Source of the DNA: Phaeobacter bryozoorum
Lineage (GTDB): Bacteria; Pseudomonadota; Alphaproteobacteria; Rhodobacterales; Rhodobacteraceae
DNA: 64,000 nucleotides
Reading direction: 5' to 3' (one strand)
NCBI RefSeq assembly: GCF_041893525.1
Contig: NZ_CP169069.1
In this document: positions 1 through 8,647 of the stretch, piece after piece
Layout of the letters: each line of letters begins with the position of its first letter
Position numbering within the stretch: the stretch's first letter is position 1
Notes under the pieces: generated by a model
Databases searched by the model: none
Told to the model about the DNA's origin: nothing
What the model saw: only the letters and a program-made list of their open reading frames with translations
Position numbers and translations under genes: made by a program

Positions 1-112
1 TGGCACCCAGCGGGCCGCTGAGCGTACCCAGGCAGCCAATCATAAGAATTGCGTGTCCCCGCATTCCCACCCAGCCTCGTCGTGCCCACCTTTTTCGGCG
101 GTGCTTCTTCAC
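1..112 (-). CDS. Truncated N-terminus of a putative membrane or exported protein
   Basis: The minus strand is open from a GTG at 112 to the window edge. The start is preceded by GGGAG about six bases upstream. The predicted N-terminus is very basic (Lys-Lys-His-Arg-Arg-Lys-Arg) and is followed by a hydrophobic stretch with Ile-Leu-Met-Ile-Gly-Cys-Leu-Gly. This is the pattern of a positive-inside membrane anchor or signal peptide. Only 37 codons are visible, so neither the family nor the reality of the gene can be settled. A shorter start at an internal ATG is possible. Confidence 0.35.
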   Translation of the reverse strand, partial: MKKHRRKRWARRGWVGMRGHAILMIGCLGTLSGPLGA

Positions 113-191
113 ACTGCTCCCAACCCCGCCTAACACTAGACCAGCAGATTTGCCGGTTATGACAGCATCAGGCCCCCAGGGAGCAGCGATT

Positions 192-920
192 ATGTTCAAA
201 AGGTTAATTACCGGAATTCGGCGAAAACCACAAGATTTTGCAGCTCTCAATCCAGAATTGCGTTTTTATGTTATCGGCGATGTTCACGGATGCGACGATC
301 TGCTGGCCCGCCTTCTGGAGCAGCTTGATCCGGCGCTGCCTCTGGTCTGCCTGGGCGATTACATCGACCGCGGCGAACAGAGCGCCGCAGTTCTGCGCCG
401 TCTCATGAACCGGCCGGATACAACTGCCCTGATGGGAAACCATGAAGCCATGCTGCTGGATTTTCTGATCGACCCGGTTGCACATGCCGCAATCTGGCTG
501 CGCAATGGCGGGCTGCAAACGCTTGCGAGTTTTGGTGTCACCGGCATATCGGAGCATTCATCGGCCGCCAGTTTGGAGCAGGGAGCGGCTGCGCTGCGCG
601 CAGCGATGGGTCCAGAGATGATCGCTTGGGTAGAGGGTCTGCCCACCTGTTGCCAATCCGGTAATATATTCATGGCCCATGCCGGTGCGGATCCGGGCGC
701 TCCGGTGTCAGAACAATTCCGGCAACAGCTGCTATGGGGTTGCCCAGATGCCCGCAAGGGACGCCGCAAGGATGATATTTGGGTTGTTCATGGCCATTGG
801 ATCGTCACTGAGCCTACTGTTGCCGACGGTCGGATCGCCTTGGATACTGGTGCCTTCGCAACCGGGCGGCTGACAGCTGCTGAAATCGATCTCGGCACAG
901 TCAGGTTTATCTCCACCTGA
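192..920 (+). CDS. Calcineurin-like metallophosphoesterase (serine/threonine phosphatase type)
   Basis: A 242-residue cytoplasmic phosphatase of the PPP/bacteriophage-lambda type. The metal-binding motifs appear in order: GDVHGC near residues 29-34, GDYIDRG near 55-61, GNHE near 82-85, then a late HAGA and a VHGH motif. These supply the Asp, His and Asn ligands of the two-metal centre. The ATG at 192 was chosen because it has AGGGAGC seven bases upstream; in-frame upstream TTG and ATG codons lack such a site. Known family members dephosphorylate proteins or dinucleotide polyphosphates; the substrate here is not predictable. The gene stands alone ahead of the DUF3140 gene. Confidence 0.9.
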   Translation: MFKRLITGIRRKPQDFAALNPELRFYVIGDVHGCDDLLARLLEQLDPALPLVCLGDYIDRGEQSAAVLRRLMNRPDTTALMGNHEAMLLDFLIDPVAHAAIWLRNGGLQTLASFGVTGISEHSSAASLEQGAAALRAAMGPEMIAWVEGLPTCCQSGNIFMAHAGADPGAPVSEQFRQQLLWGCPDARKGRRKDDIWVVHGHWIVTEPTVADGRIALDTGAFATGRLTAAEIDLGTVRFIST

Positions 921-995
921 GGCGGGCTGTACCGGCCATCGGAACGAAACCAGCTCTTGCGCGTTTCTCATCGAGCGGATCTGGGAGAATGGGTC

Positions 996-1343
996 ATGTC
1001 ATCCAAAAGCAAAGCCGAAATCTGGGACCAGTGGAAAACAGCCGTCAATATGGCGCCTGCTGAATTGGAGCGCTGGCTGGAGACCGAAGAGAGCAAATCG
1101 GTTGGCGACAGTGACAACGGCGAGTCGACGGGACATGCGTCTGGACGTCGGATCGTCAAGATCAAACGCACGAACAAGGATGACCTGAGTCAGGAAGACT
1201 ATGAACACATGGCTAAGGTTGTTGGCTATGTCAGACGACATTGCACCCAGGGCGGACCCGAGGACGACATTGAAAACAGCCGGTGGCGATACTCGCTGAT
1301 GAACTGGGGGCATGATCCGTTGAAATCCGATGGGTGTTCCTGA
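996..1343 (+). CDS. DUF3140 family protein
   Basis: A small (115 aa), strongly charged cytoplasmic protein with no signal peptide or membrane segment. The central block with DDLSQEDYEHMAKVVGYV, followed by a region around WRYSLMNWGHDP, matches my memory of the DUF3140 domain, whose function is unknown. The ATG at 996 has a GGGAG-rich leader and begins Met-Ser-Ser-Lys; an upstream in-frame start lacks this. The next gene begins 14 bases downstream, so the two are probably cotranscribed. Both resemble small abundant DNA-associated or stress proteins, but that is inference. Confidence 0.75.
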   Translation: MSSKSKAEIWDQWKTAVNMAPAELERWLETEESKSVGDSDNGESTGHASGRRIVKIKRTNKDDLSQEDYEHMAKVVGYVRRHCTQGGPEDDIENSRWRYSLMNWGHDPLKSDGCS

Positions 1344-1357
1344 CATAGGAGAGGCCA

Positions 1358-2011
1358 ATGACCACAGCGAAGAAAAACGACCCTGAACTCTGGGAAGAAG
1401 TGAAAGAAGACCTCACCAAAAGCGGCAAGGGCGGCGAACCGGGGGAATGGTCGGCCCGCAAGGCACAGCTGGCCGTCCAGGAATACAAGCGCCGTGGTGG
1501 TACCTATGCCGAAGATGGTCCCGATCAGGAAGATACTGACCTCAATCAATGGAGCGAGGAGGACTGGGGGACCAAATCCGGGGCCGATAGCAGCGAGACC
1601 GGAGAGCGGTATCTGCCAAAAGAGGTGAGGATGATCCTGACCGAAAAAGAATACCGGCGCTCGACCCGAAAGAAGCAGAGCGATACCCGCGATGGCCAGG
1701 AACAATTCTCCGACCAACCAGAGGATGTGCAGGAGAAGGTAGCGCGTATCAAGGAAAGTGGCCCAACCTATGACATGCTCTATGAGCGGGCACAGGATCT
1801 TGATATCGCAGGTCGCTCGGATATGGACAAGGATGCCTTGATGATGGCGATCCGCAAGGCAACGGATGAGAACGGGCGCGCCAAGGGCAGCAAGGCTGCC
1901 TTGAACGCCCATACGAAGGCGGAGCTTTATGAACGGGCGCAGGATCAGGGGATCTCGGGGCGCTCCGACATGTCCAAAGCCGATCTGGTCGATGCGCTTG
2001 CCAAATCGTAG
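1358..2011 (+). CDS. DUF5872 / Rho-N-like repeat protein
   Basis: A 217-residue hydrophilic protein. The N-terminal half carries the DPELWEEVK, GEWSARKAQLAVQEYKRRGG and EDWGTKSG blocks of a domain I recognise as DUF5872, often labelled plasmid stabilisation protein. The C-terminal half has two copies of a short helical module, YERAQDLDIAGRSDMDKDAL and YERAQDQGISGRSDMSKADL, which resembles the Rho N-terminal/SAP-like nucleic-acid-binding fold. It lies 14 bases after the DUF3140 gene. A role in nucleic-acid binding is plausible from the repeats, but no function is established from sequence. Confidence 0.75.
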   Translation: MTTAKKNDPELWEEVKEDLTKSGKGGEPGEWSARKAQLAVQEYKRRGGTYAEDGPDQEDTDLNQWSEEDWGTKSGADSSETGERYLPKEVRMILTEKEYRRSTRKKQSDTRDGQEQFSDQPEDVQEKVARIKESGPTYDMLYERAQDLDIAGRSDMDKDALMMAIRKATDENGRAKGSKAALNAHTKAELYERAQDQGISGRSDMSKADLVDALAKS

Positions 2012-2046
2012 GCGCTGCTTCTGGCAGGCGTTGTTGGTATCATCGG

Positions 2047-3096
2047 CTACCCGGCCAATCTGCGCATAGCCATCTCGACCGGGCCATGTTTGGCGTAGCG
2101 TGACCAGAGATATGCGTAAACCGTCGCGGCAGCGCAAAAAACAAGGGCTGCTGACACGGCCGTTTCGGGGGATTGGCCGCCCAATAGCCCCATCTCTTCC
2201 AGGATGCCCATACCGATCAGAATATGAGCCAGATAGAGCGTCAGTGTCTGGCGCCCAGCGGGCGCAAGTGCCTGCATCACGCCAATGCGGGTTAGAATTG
2301 GTGCAAGCAGGAGACAGCCACCGATCACCACACATGCGGTGGAAAGACCAGCAACCATATAGAGCGGCATAGGAGGAATTGGCAGTGTCGTCGCCAAATC
2401 GGCCAGGTCAGGGTCGACTTGGCGCAGGCTTTGGACGGCGATGGCGCTCGTTTTTTCAACTGCGGCATTGGTGATGGCTCCGAAGAAGACCAGATAGATC
2501 TGGAACCGCCGGTTTTGCAGCGGCATTCTGGACAGAAGAACGCCAGCCAGGAGAAACGCCAGCCACGGTACGACGGGGTGCCAGCCGTTGAAAAACAAAT
2601 GGCGCAGGAAACCACGGATCGTCCAGAGATCGGCATAGGAGTAGAGCTGCCAGTCCCAGCCGGTGTCGTAGTCCAGGACGAGGATCATTGCCGGAAACAT
2701 CAGGATCAGCATCACGATGAGCCAGGCGAGGCGCACTGTGGACGCACCGAGTAAGACCGCTCCGAAAAAGAAATATACAGCATAATAGTGCAGGATATCT
2801 GCCTCAAAGATCAGCATGTTCACCATCCCCAAGCTAAGCAGAAATGCAGCACGCCTTAACGTCGTCACAGTGATGCTGGCGGTTGCTCTCCTTGCCGCCA
2901 GACCAAGCCCGACACCGGCAAGAACGACAAAGCAGGCCGCCGCGCGCCCTTCAAGCGCCGTACTGAGCAGCGCAACGAGGCCGCTGCCCCCCTCAGCCCC
3001 CATGGCAATCTTGAAATTCACGATGACCATTCCGACAAAGGCAAAATAGCGCGCAAGATCTAGGCCTTGCAGACGGGCGGTGGATGAAGGTTGCAT
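2047..3096 (-). CDS. DUF418/YeiB-type polytopic membrane protein
   Basis: A 349-residue integral membrane protein with about ten hydrophobic segments. It opens with RLQGLDLARYFAFVGMV, the signature start of the DUF418/heparan-alpha-glucosaminide acetyltransferase-like family, and has a late TLYLAHILIGMG segment typical of that family. Members are thought to move acyl groups across the membrane or to act as transporters; the substrate is unknown. The ATG at 3096 is the natural start because the family motif follows ten residues later, although its ribosome site is weak. A perfect 14-bp palindrome lies 19-32 bases upstream and probably regulates it. It converges on the DUF5872 gene. Confidence 0.8.
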   Translation of the reverse strand: MQPSSTARLQGLDLARYFAFVGMVIVNFKIAMGAEGGSGLVALLSTALEGRAAACFVVLAGVGLGLAARRATASITVTTLRRAAFLLSLGMVNMLIFEADILHYYAVYFFFGAVLLGASTVRLAWLIVMLILMFPAMILVLDYDTGWDWQLYSYADLWTIRGFLRHLFFNGWHPVVPWLAFLLAGVLLSRMPLQNRRFQIYLVFFGAITNAAVEKTSAIAVQSLRQVDPDLADLATTLPIPPMPLYMVAGLSTACVVIGGCLLLAPILTRIGVMQALAPAGRQTLTLYLAHILIGMGILEEMGLLGGQSPETAVSAALVFCAAATVYAYLWSRYAKHGPVEMAMRRLAG

Positions 3097-3114
3097 TCCA
3101 AGACCGTAATTGAA

Positions 3115-3128
3115 TGAACGTACGTTCA
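3115..3128. promoter_or_regulatory. TetR-type palindromic operator candidate
   Basis: A perfect 14-bp palindrome, TGAACGTACGTTCA, sits 19-32 bases upstream of the DUF418 gene start. Size, symmetry and position are those of TetR-family operators. No TetR gene is adjacent, so the cognate regulator must be elsewhere. Confidence 0.5.
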
Positions 3129-3425
3129 CTAACTGGGCCGTGCGAGCCACGCTTTCAACCCCGGCAGGCAATTCTTCACTGATTAGCTCAGATGAGGTAT
3201 CAGAATTGCTTCGTCCGGGATCGGTCGCCACAGGGGGTAGGCCGGATAGATGCGATGCCCAAAAGGATGTGATGAGCGCGATACGGGTGAAACGCGCGTA
3301 TATCGATCCTTGACTAGAATTTTCGAGGCATCTTATCATGTGAACCATCGCGAACTTATGCTGAGTTTGCGATATATTGACCGGTTGGGGTCGCGTTTTT
3401 TGCGATACTGGAGTGATGAGTAAAG
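3129..3425. other. Intergenic region with nested inverted repeat and RTX-gene promoter
   Basis: No convincing gene lies in this roughly 300-bp divergent spacer. It contains an 8-bp perfect inverted repeat, GCAATTCT at 3168-3175 and AGAATTGC at 3202-3209. It is flanked by an outer CCCGG/CCGGG pair and has an inner GAT/ATC pair, giving a stem that could span about 3162-3217. The AT-rich part next to 3400 should hold the promoter of the RTX gene. Confidence 0.45.
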
Positions 3426-4505
3426 ATGCCGAACGCAGTATTGAATGATATTCTGGAACTGGAAGAGTGGCTCGAGTACGTTGGTGGTACGCTCGCCTAT
3501 AGTGGTAATGCCGATTTGCTTGCAGCATTCAACGCGAGCAATGTGACGCAGCTGACTGTTGGAGAATTTCTTATTATCATCGACGCGGCCGAGCAGGCGA
3601 TTTTGTCGATCAACTGGCAGGATCTGATCAATCAGATCGCGGAGCTGCTAAACACGCCATTTATCTCTGACCAGCTTACGGCCGCAGAAAAACAGGCCAT
3701 TCTTGACGCTGTGGCGATGATTGAACCCTCGGATATTACCGAGGGGTTTGACCTGTTGCGCGCCGAGTTTGCAGGCATCAATAGCGGGACTCTTGTTGTA
3801 GATGCTATGAATATCGCGGGCGGTGAAACGCCCGTTGGAACTGAAGCCGATGATATCCTCACCGGTACTATCGGCAGCGATGAGGTCGCTCTGTCGGCTG
3901 GCGATGATGTCTTCATCGCGGGGCAGGGAGATATCGGTGATGACACTATCCGTGGCGGGTCCGGTGATGATACGATCAACGGAGGATCCGGCCAGGATGT
4001 TCTATTCGGTGGTAGCGGAGCAGATCTGCTGCGCGGTGGTTGGGGGTCGGACCTGCTTAAGGGCGGACGTCAGGCGGATGTTCTGAACGGTGCGCAAGGC
4101 CATGATACGATATACGGTGAAGGCGGTGCCGACAGGCTGGATGGTGGATCGGGTAACGATCGGCTGGTAGGCGGTTCTGGCCATGATACCATATTGGGTG
4201 GAGCAGGTATCGATCGGTTGTTCGGCGGCAATGGAAACGATCTTTTGATCGGTGGCGCGCAAGCGGATTACTTCATTTTCCGTGGTAATTTTGGCGATGA
4301 TACGGTCCGTGATTTTGCTGCGGGAAGTGATGCAGAAAAAATTGATCTGCGAGCTGTCGTCGAAATTTCGGATCTCTCGGATCTTCGTGACAACCATCTG
4401 ACGCAGGACGGCAATAACGCCGTGATTGCGGATGGTCTTGGGAACACGATCACCCTTCTCGGGGTCGATATCGGCGACCTCGATGCCGGTGATTTTATAT
4501 TCTGA
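3426..4505 (+). CDS. RTX calcium-binding secreted protein
   Basis: A 359-residue acidic protein. Residues 1 to about 140 form a helical, non-repetitive head. Residues from about 165 to 280 are glycine-aspartate nonapeptide repeats of the GGSGDD type that bind calcium in a beta-roll. The C-terminal part, DYFIF then DFAAGSDAEKIDL and a final GDFIF, is the usual uncleaved type I secretion signal region. It should leave the cell through an ABC/TolC channel that is not encoded nearby. GGAG about ten bases before the ATG supports the start. The head has no recognisable enzyme domain, so it may be a surface or matrix protein. Confidence 0.9.
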   Translation: MPNAVLNDILELEEWLEYVGGTLAYSGNADLLAAFNASNVTQLTVGEFLIIIDAAEQAILSINWQDLINQIAELLNTPFISDQLTAAEKQAILDAVAMIEPSDITEGFDLLRAEFAGINSGTLVVDAMNIAGGETPVGTEADDILTGTIGSDEVALSAGDDVFIAGQGDIGDDTIRGGSGDDTINGGSGQDVLFGGSGADLLRGGWGSDLLKGGRQADVLNGAQGHDTIYGEGGADRLDGGSGNDRLVGGSGHDTILGGAGIDRLFGGNGNDLLIGGAQADYFIFRGNFGDDTVRDFAAGSDAEKIDLRAVVEISDLSDLRDNHLTQDGNNAVIADGLGNTITLLGVDIGDLDAGDFIF

Positions 4506-4514
4506 CAATATGCG

Positions 4515-4549
4515 GCTTCGGCGGTGCATCTACGTTCTGCCGCCGAAGC
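4515..4549. terminator. Bidirectional hairpin terminator
   Basis: A perfect 10-bp inverted repeat, GCTTCGGCGG at 4515-4524 and its complement at 4540-4549, has a 15-nt loop. It lies between the convergent RTX and transglycosylase genes. No long T-tract follows, so efficiency is uncertain. Confidence 0.6.
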
Positions 4550-4592
4550 ACATCCCGACTGGCTGCGCACATGCCTGCGAGCTGGCGATATC

Positions 4593-5741
4593 CTAACCCA
4601 AATCGCGCAGCAGTGCCTGGGATGGGGTGCCGTCCGCTGGCAGGCCGCGGCTGCGTTGGTAGGCGCGAATGGCGTCTTCGCTGTTCGGTCCGATGACACC
4701 ATCTGCACCGCCTGTGTCAAAGCCCTTTGCCGTGAGGCGCTTCTGCAGCTGGATGCGATCATCCTTGGTCAGACCATTGGCATCGGGCGGAAAGCTGCTG
4801 CGCAACGGCCCCGCACCGCCGATACGATCAGCGAGGTGGCCGACGCCAATCGCGTAGGCGTCAGAGTTGTTATAACGCTTGATCGCGCGGAAGTTGCTGG
4901 TGACGGCAAATCTTGGACCGCCTGCCTGCGGCTGGATGATAGTGCCACTGGTTGGCGCATAACCGACCACCTCCCGGCCCCAACGCTGACCCCGTGTCCA
5001 GCCGTTGCGGGCCAGATAGGCCGCTGTTGAGGCCAGAGCATCGCTGGGGTCATCCGACCAGATGTCGCGGCGGCCGTCGCCGGTGAAATCGACGGCAAAG
5101 GCCTGATAGGATGTTGGAATGAACTGTGTATGCCCCATGGCGCCGGCCCAGCTGCCGGTCATGCGGGCTGCCGAGATGTCACCATTCTGCAATATTCTCA
5201 GGGCAGCGATCAGCTGTTTCTCAAAAAACGCTCCGCGCCGACCGTCGAATGCCAGGGTTGATGTTGCTGAGATGACCGGCACGTCGCCCCGGCGCTCTCC
5301 GAAGAAGCTCTCCAGACCCCAGATTGCGGCAATGATTTCGGCATCGACGCCATAGGTCTGCTCCAGCGCGTTGAGCGTATTGCGGTGGCGTGCATAGGCC
5401 GCGCGTCCTTTGCTCACCCGTTCGTCCGAGGCGGCAATCGAGAGATAGTCTTCGAGGCTGCGCTTGAACTCGGTCTGGTTGCGGTCGCGTTTGATGACAC
5501 CTGGCAGATAGCCTGCGCTGCGAAAGGCGGTGCTGAGCGTGCTGTTGCTGATCCCTGAAGCCGCAGCGCGTTGGCGGAACTCTGCGACCCAGGCGTCGTA
5601 GGCTGCGTTTGGTACCGGGCGAAGATCGGCAGGCAGACCGCTGGCCCTGCCTGACGTCACGCTACTGGTCGTGCCACCGCTGCAAGCCCCGAGGCTAAGC
5701 GCCATAAGTCCAATTCCGAAACCGCGTCGTGAAATGCTCAT
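4593..5741 (-). CDS. MltB-type lytic murein transglycosylase lipoprotein with peptidoglycan-binding domain
   Basis: A 382-residue enzyme that would cleave the MurNAc-GlcNAc bond of peptidoglycan to 1,6-anhydro products. The N-terminus has a signal peptide with lipobox Leu-Gly-Ala-Cys near residue 20. The SLT_2 catalytic domain follows, with the active-site Glu in AIWGLESFFGE and the family blocks SWAGAMGHTQFIPTSY and DFTGDGRRDIW. The C-terminus (about 315-382) is a PG_binding_1 domain with GVIGPNSEDAIRAYQ. It should act at the periplasmic face. A related enzyme is encoded at 15473-16714; the two are about the same length, but only this one is a lipoprotein. Confidence 0.92.
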   Translation of the reverse strand: MSISRRGFGIGLMALSLGACSGGTTSSVTSGRASGLPADLRPVPNAAYDAWVAEFRQRAAASGISNSTLSTAFRSAGYLPGVIKRDRNQTEFKRSLEDYLSIAASDERVSKGRAAYARHRNTLNALEQTYGVDAEIIAAIWGLESFFGERRGDVPVISATSTLAFDGRRGAFFEKQLIAALRILQNGDISAARMTGSWAGAMGHTQFIPTSYQAFAVDFTGDGRRDIWSDDPSDALASTAAYLARNGWTRGQRWGREVVGYAPTSGTIIQPQAGGPRFAVTSNFRAIKRYNNSDAYAIGVGHLADRIGGAGPLRSSFPPDANGLTKDDRIQLQKRLTAKGFDTGGADGVIGPNSEDAIRAYQRSRGLPADGTPSQALLRDLG

Positions 5742-5849
5742 CTGCCTGCCTGCTGGTTATTCATTTGGGACAACACTAGCGGATCATCGACGCCCTGCAA
5801 GGTTTCGACGGCGATAATTTGCCAGCCCATCCGCTGGAAAAAGGCATAC

Positions 5850-6674
5850 CTACCCTTGGCTTTCAGGCTCGCTCGCGAGCCGGTAGGTCGCGCGCTCGGC
5901 GGGGGTCAGCAGATAGATTTCATCCCATGGCGTCACCAGCGCATGGCGCATGACCAATGGATCCACCCCCATGTCCTGAAGGTACTCCATGACCTCGCCT
6001 TGGCCGCGCTGGATCTGCTCCACCGCGATAAACGCCGGGAGCACGGTGTTCTGCCCAAAATAGTGCTGATGTACACCGATCATCGCATCCGGATCAGCAT
6101 GTCGCGTGACACCTGCGGCCAGAATATAGGGGCAGGCCGAGAGGCATATGTCGCTGGCGGTCATCACGGTGGCGATCTCGCGCGCACGCAATGCGCGACC
6201 GATTTCAAGCGCGTCGTAAACTGACCCGCCGGGGCTGTTGAGGTACGTCTCTGTCGGGAGGCGTTCCAGAGCGTCGAGATAGGCAACGACCCGTGCGGCG
6301 TCGCCTTCGGCGATCCGCCCTGTAAGTGTCAATACCGGCTCACCCTCCCATTCTGGGGTTGCGATGTCCAATCGGTCCGGCATGTCCCGGGTGTCGGGTA
6401 GCGGTCTGCTGCCCGGCGCTGGGGCGCGATCCGGCAGCTGATCGGGCGTATACCGCCGGATTTGGTCGCCCGGACCAATCGGTGCTGTCAGGGCGGGTGC
6501 GGGTGATGGCCACGCCAGCTGCGGGACGATCTGTGCCAGATCTGTGCCTAGCAATATGGCAGCGAACACAAACTGCGCGGCCAGCACCCAGCGCAGCACA
6601 CGCCAAGTGTCAGGCGACCGTCTGCGCCTTGTCACTGCCAGGTCCTGCTGATGGTCTGCCCGGTCAGTCGGCAC
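5850..6674 (-). CDS. Membrane-anchored ClpP-like periplasmic protease (COG3904 type)
   Basis: A 274-residue protein with one hydrophobic segment near residues 27-48, a proline-rich linker, then a ClpP/crotonase-like domain. Motifs visible are LNSPGGSVYDALEIG (oxyanion region), ICLSACPYILAAG, where the Ser is the likely nucleophile, and a histidine in GVHQHYF. The family is related to periplasmic ClpP-like proteins whose substrates are mostly unknown. Its start overlaps the end of the upstream coiled-coil membrane protein by 11 bases, implying translational coupling and a shared function at the inner membrane. Confidence 0.8.
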   Translation of the reverse strand: MPTDRADHQQDLAVTRRRRSPDTWRVLRWVLAAQFVFAAILLGTDLAQIVPQLAWPSPAPALTAPIGPGDQIRRYTPDQLPDRAPAPGSRPLPDTRDMPDRLDIATPEWEGEPVLTLTGRIAEGDAARVVAYLDALERLPTETYLNSPGGSVYDALEIGRALRAREIATVMTASDICLSACPYILAAGVTRHADPDAMIGVHQHYFGQNTVLPAFIAVEQIQRGQGEVMEYLQDMGVDPLVMRHALVTPWDEIYLLTPAERATYRLASEPESQG

Positions 6675-8034
6675 GGCGTTTACCGCCCAGATTGGCGATA
6701 CCCGGTGCGGAACTGCCAGCGGTCACATCTGGGGTCGGAGTGGATTGGGCCGCGGTGGTTGATGCAGCCCGCTCGAGAGAGGTGTCGATATCGCGGATGG
6801 CTGCAACGGCGGCCCGCAACTCGGCCAGCGTCATGGTGTCTTCGGTTGCTGCACCTTCGCGTCCGGCGCGGATAGCAGCTTGTGTGATGGCGATAATCAG
6901 AACCAGGACGGCCGGAAGCAGATCAATCGCGATAGCGCCGGCCCAGGAAGGCACAAAGTTCCCCGCATATAGGATAACCGCATCAGCTGCGGAGACCGGA
7001 GTATATGTGGTATCGCGCGGGGGCGTCATGCCCAATACGGCGGCAGCAGCAGCGCCCAGCCCGTCGGCGCGCTGCGCCAGCACACGTCGGACGCTGTCGA
7101 TGGTGGCTTGCTGGCCCTGCCGCGTGGCGGCATCCGATCCGTCCAGCTCGGGGGTGACGACGCTATCGGAGAGATCCCGCGCCGCGCGCTGCACCAGAGG
7201 GGCAACCGATAGCTGTCGCAACTGGGTGATCACATTTGCCAGACGAACCGCTTCCTCGGAAAACTGCACCGACCGTTGCGCGACCGGCCCCTGTTCCACC
7301 GTCAGGGCGCGCATACGAGACAGGATCGCGTTGCCTTCATCAAAGGCGGATTCGACCAGCGGTTGCTGGCTGGTGATCTGGGTTTCTAGCGCTGCAAGCT
7401 CATCTGATTTCTGACGGAGCAACCGGAAGACCGCGCCCTGACCGGCAAAACCGGACAATTGACCGGTTGCTTCCTGCTCGGACAGGTCGACGAAGGTCTG
7501 GCGCACCCGCGCGACGTCACGGGCAAGGCTCTGGCCGCTCTGGGTGATTTCATCCGCACGTTCCAGGGCTGTCTGGTAGTCCTGAACAGTTACTGCCAGA
7601 TGCTGTTCAACCGCGGCTGCACCGGCGAGCGCTGCGGCGTTGAGCCAGGACGACATGGCGATTATCGCGAGCGAACCGAGCGCCATTGACAGCACAAGGC
7701 CAATGCGGGCGGCCGCCGTGCGTACGGTTGGAACTAGCCGCATCATATAGGACCAGAACACGAAAATCCCGACCGAGACCGCAACCGAATAGGCGAGCGC
7801 CGCAATCACCGAGAACGCGCCGGTATCATCCAGCAACGAAGAAACCCCAAGATAGGTGTAGATCCCCGATGCGACAGCCAGCACGCCAAGAGCGGTGCCG
7901 GTGATGCTGTCGAGCCAGCTGAGGTGATTTTCGAGATCGCGAGCATTTTGCGCGGCGCGTGCCTCGCTGCGGCTCAGCCCGGAGGTATGGCCGCTTGTGC
8001 GGTCCGAGGGCTGACCGGGGTGCCGAGTGGTCAT
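6664..8034 (-). CDS. Coiled-coil inner-membrane protein of unknown function
   Basis: A 456-residue protein not assignable to a family by eye. Three hydrophobic segments occur around residues 43-62, 75-98 and 110-135. A long helical, Glu/Gln-rich region with heptad character follows (about 140-300), probably periplasmic. One more membrane span occurs near 365-390, and a low-complexity Thr/Ala/Ser-rich cytoplasmic tail ends the protein. The gene overlaps the ClpP-like gene by 11 bases. The pairing suggests a membrane scaffold or partner for the protease. Nothing in it looks catalytic. Confidence 0.7.
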   Translation of the reverse strand: MTTRHPGQPSDRTSGHTSGLSRSEARAAQNARDLENHLSWLDSITGTALGVLAVASGIYTYLGVSSLLDDTGAFSVIAALAYSVAVSVGIFVFWSYMMRLVPTVRTAAARIGLVLSMALGSLAIIAMSSWLNAAALAGAAAVEQHLAVTVQDYQTALERADEITQSGQSLARDVARVRQTFVDLSEQEATGQLSGFAGQGAVFRLLRQKSDELAALETQITSQQPLVESAFDEGNAILSRMRALTVEQGPVAQRSVQFSEEAVRLANVITQLRQLSVAPLVQRAARDLSDSVVTPELDGSDAATRQGQQATIDSVRRVLAQRADGLGAAAAAVLGMTPPRDTTYTPVSAADAVILYAGNFVPSWAGAIAIDLLPAVLVLIIAITQAAIRAGREGAATEDTMTLAELRAAVAAIRDIDTSLERAASTTAAQSTPTPDVTAGSSAPGIANLGGKRRAD

Positions 8035-8149
8035 TCGCAGTGCTCCCTTTTGCTTGCTTCAAGATATGGTGCAGGGGAGAAGATGCAATTGCTGCTCGCG
8101 TCAGATCGGTGATTTGGTGCAGTATTTGCGCCAGCCCAGTCGGCGGTGG

Positions 8150-8647
8150 TCAGTTGTCGTCCTGCGAGTCATCCTTGGCATTGTCGAGATCTGGCCGGTG
8201 CTGTTGCGCCCAATCCACGATCGTCAGGATGAGAAACGACAGCACCGCAACCGCTGTGGCTTCGGCAAGGAAGCCAAAACCAACCGCAATCCCCACCACG
8301 CCGACAACCCATATTGCGGCACCGCTCCCTACACCGCGAAGTCTGCCCGCTTCTGTCGTAGACATAACGGCACCAGCACCAAGAAACCCGATGCCGCCGA
8401 CGATACCCTGAATGGTTCGTGACGGATCAATGGCTGCGGTCCCCTCTTCAGCGGCTGCGGCGAGGTTAAGCGTCAGTATGGTCAAGGCACAGCAGCCCAG
8501 GCAGATCAGCATATAGGCTCGCGCGCCCAGAGGTTTGTGCTTTATCTCGCGGTCCAGTCCGATCAGCAGCCCCAGAGCGACGGCAAGACAACAGCGCAGA
8601 AGAAAGCTGTCGAAGGCGATCATAGCGGCTGTTTGCGGCGCGGACAT
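8150..8647 (-). CDS. MgtC/SapB family membrane protein
   Basis: A 165-residue protein with four to five membrane helices. The family core is clear: LGLLIGLDREIKHKPLGARAYM near the N-terminus and GIVGGIGFLGAGAVM in the middle. MgtC proteins help survival at low magnesium and inhibit the F-type ATPase in intracellular pathogens; in free-living marine bacteria the role is poorly known. It lacks the long C-terminal domain of Salmonella MgtC, so it is of the short type. It is transcribed divergently from the stressosome operon. Confidence 0.88.
   Translation of the reverse strand: MSAPQTAAMIAFDSFLLRCCLAVALGLLIGLDREIKHKPLGARAYMLICLGCCALTILTLNLAAAAEEGTAAIDPSRTIQGIVGGIGFLGAGAVMSTTEAGRLRGVGSGAAIWVVGVVGIAVGFGFLAEATAVAVLSFLILTIVDWAQQHRPDLDNAKDDSQDDN

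Noticed and set aside
3900..4270. Short-period tandem repeats that could suggest a CRISPR or satellite array
   Set aside because: They encode glycine-aspartate calcium-binding repeats and vary at the DNA level with no fixed spacer length; the same applies to 45560-45890.
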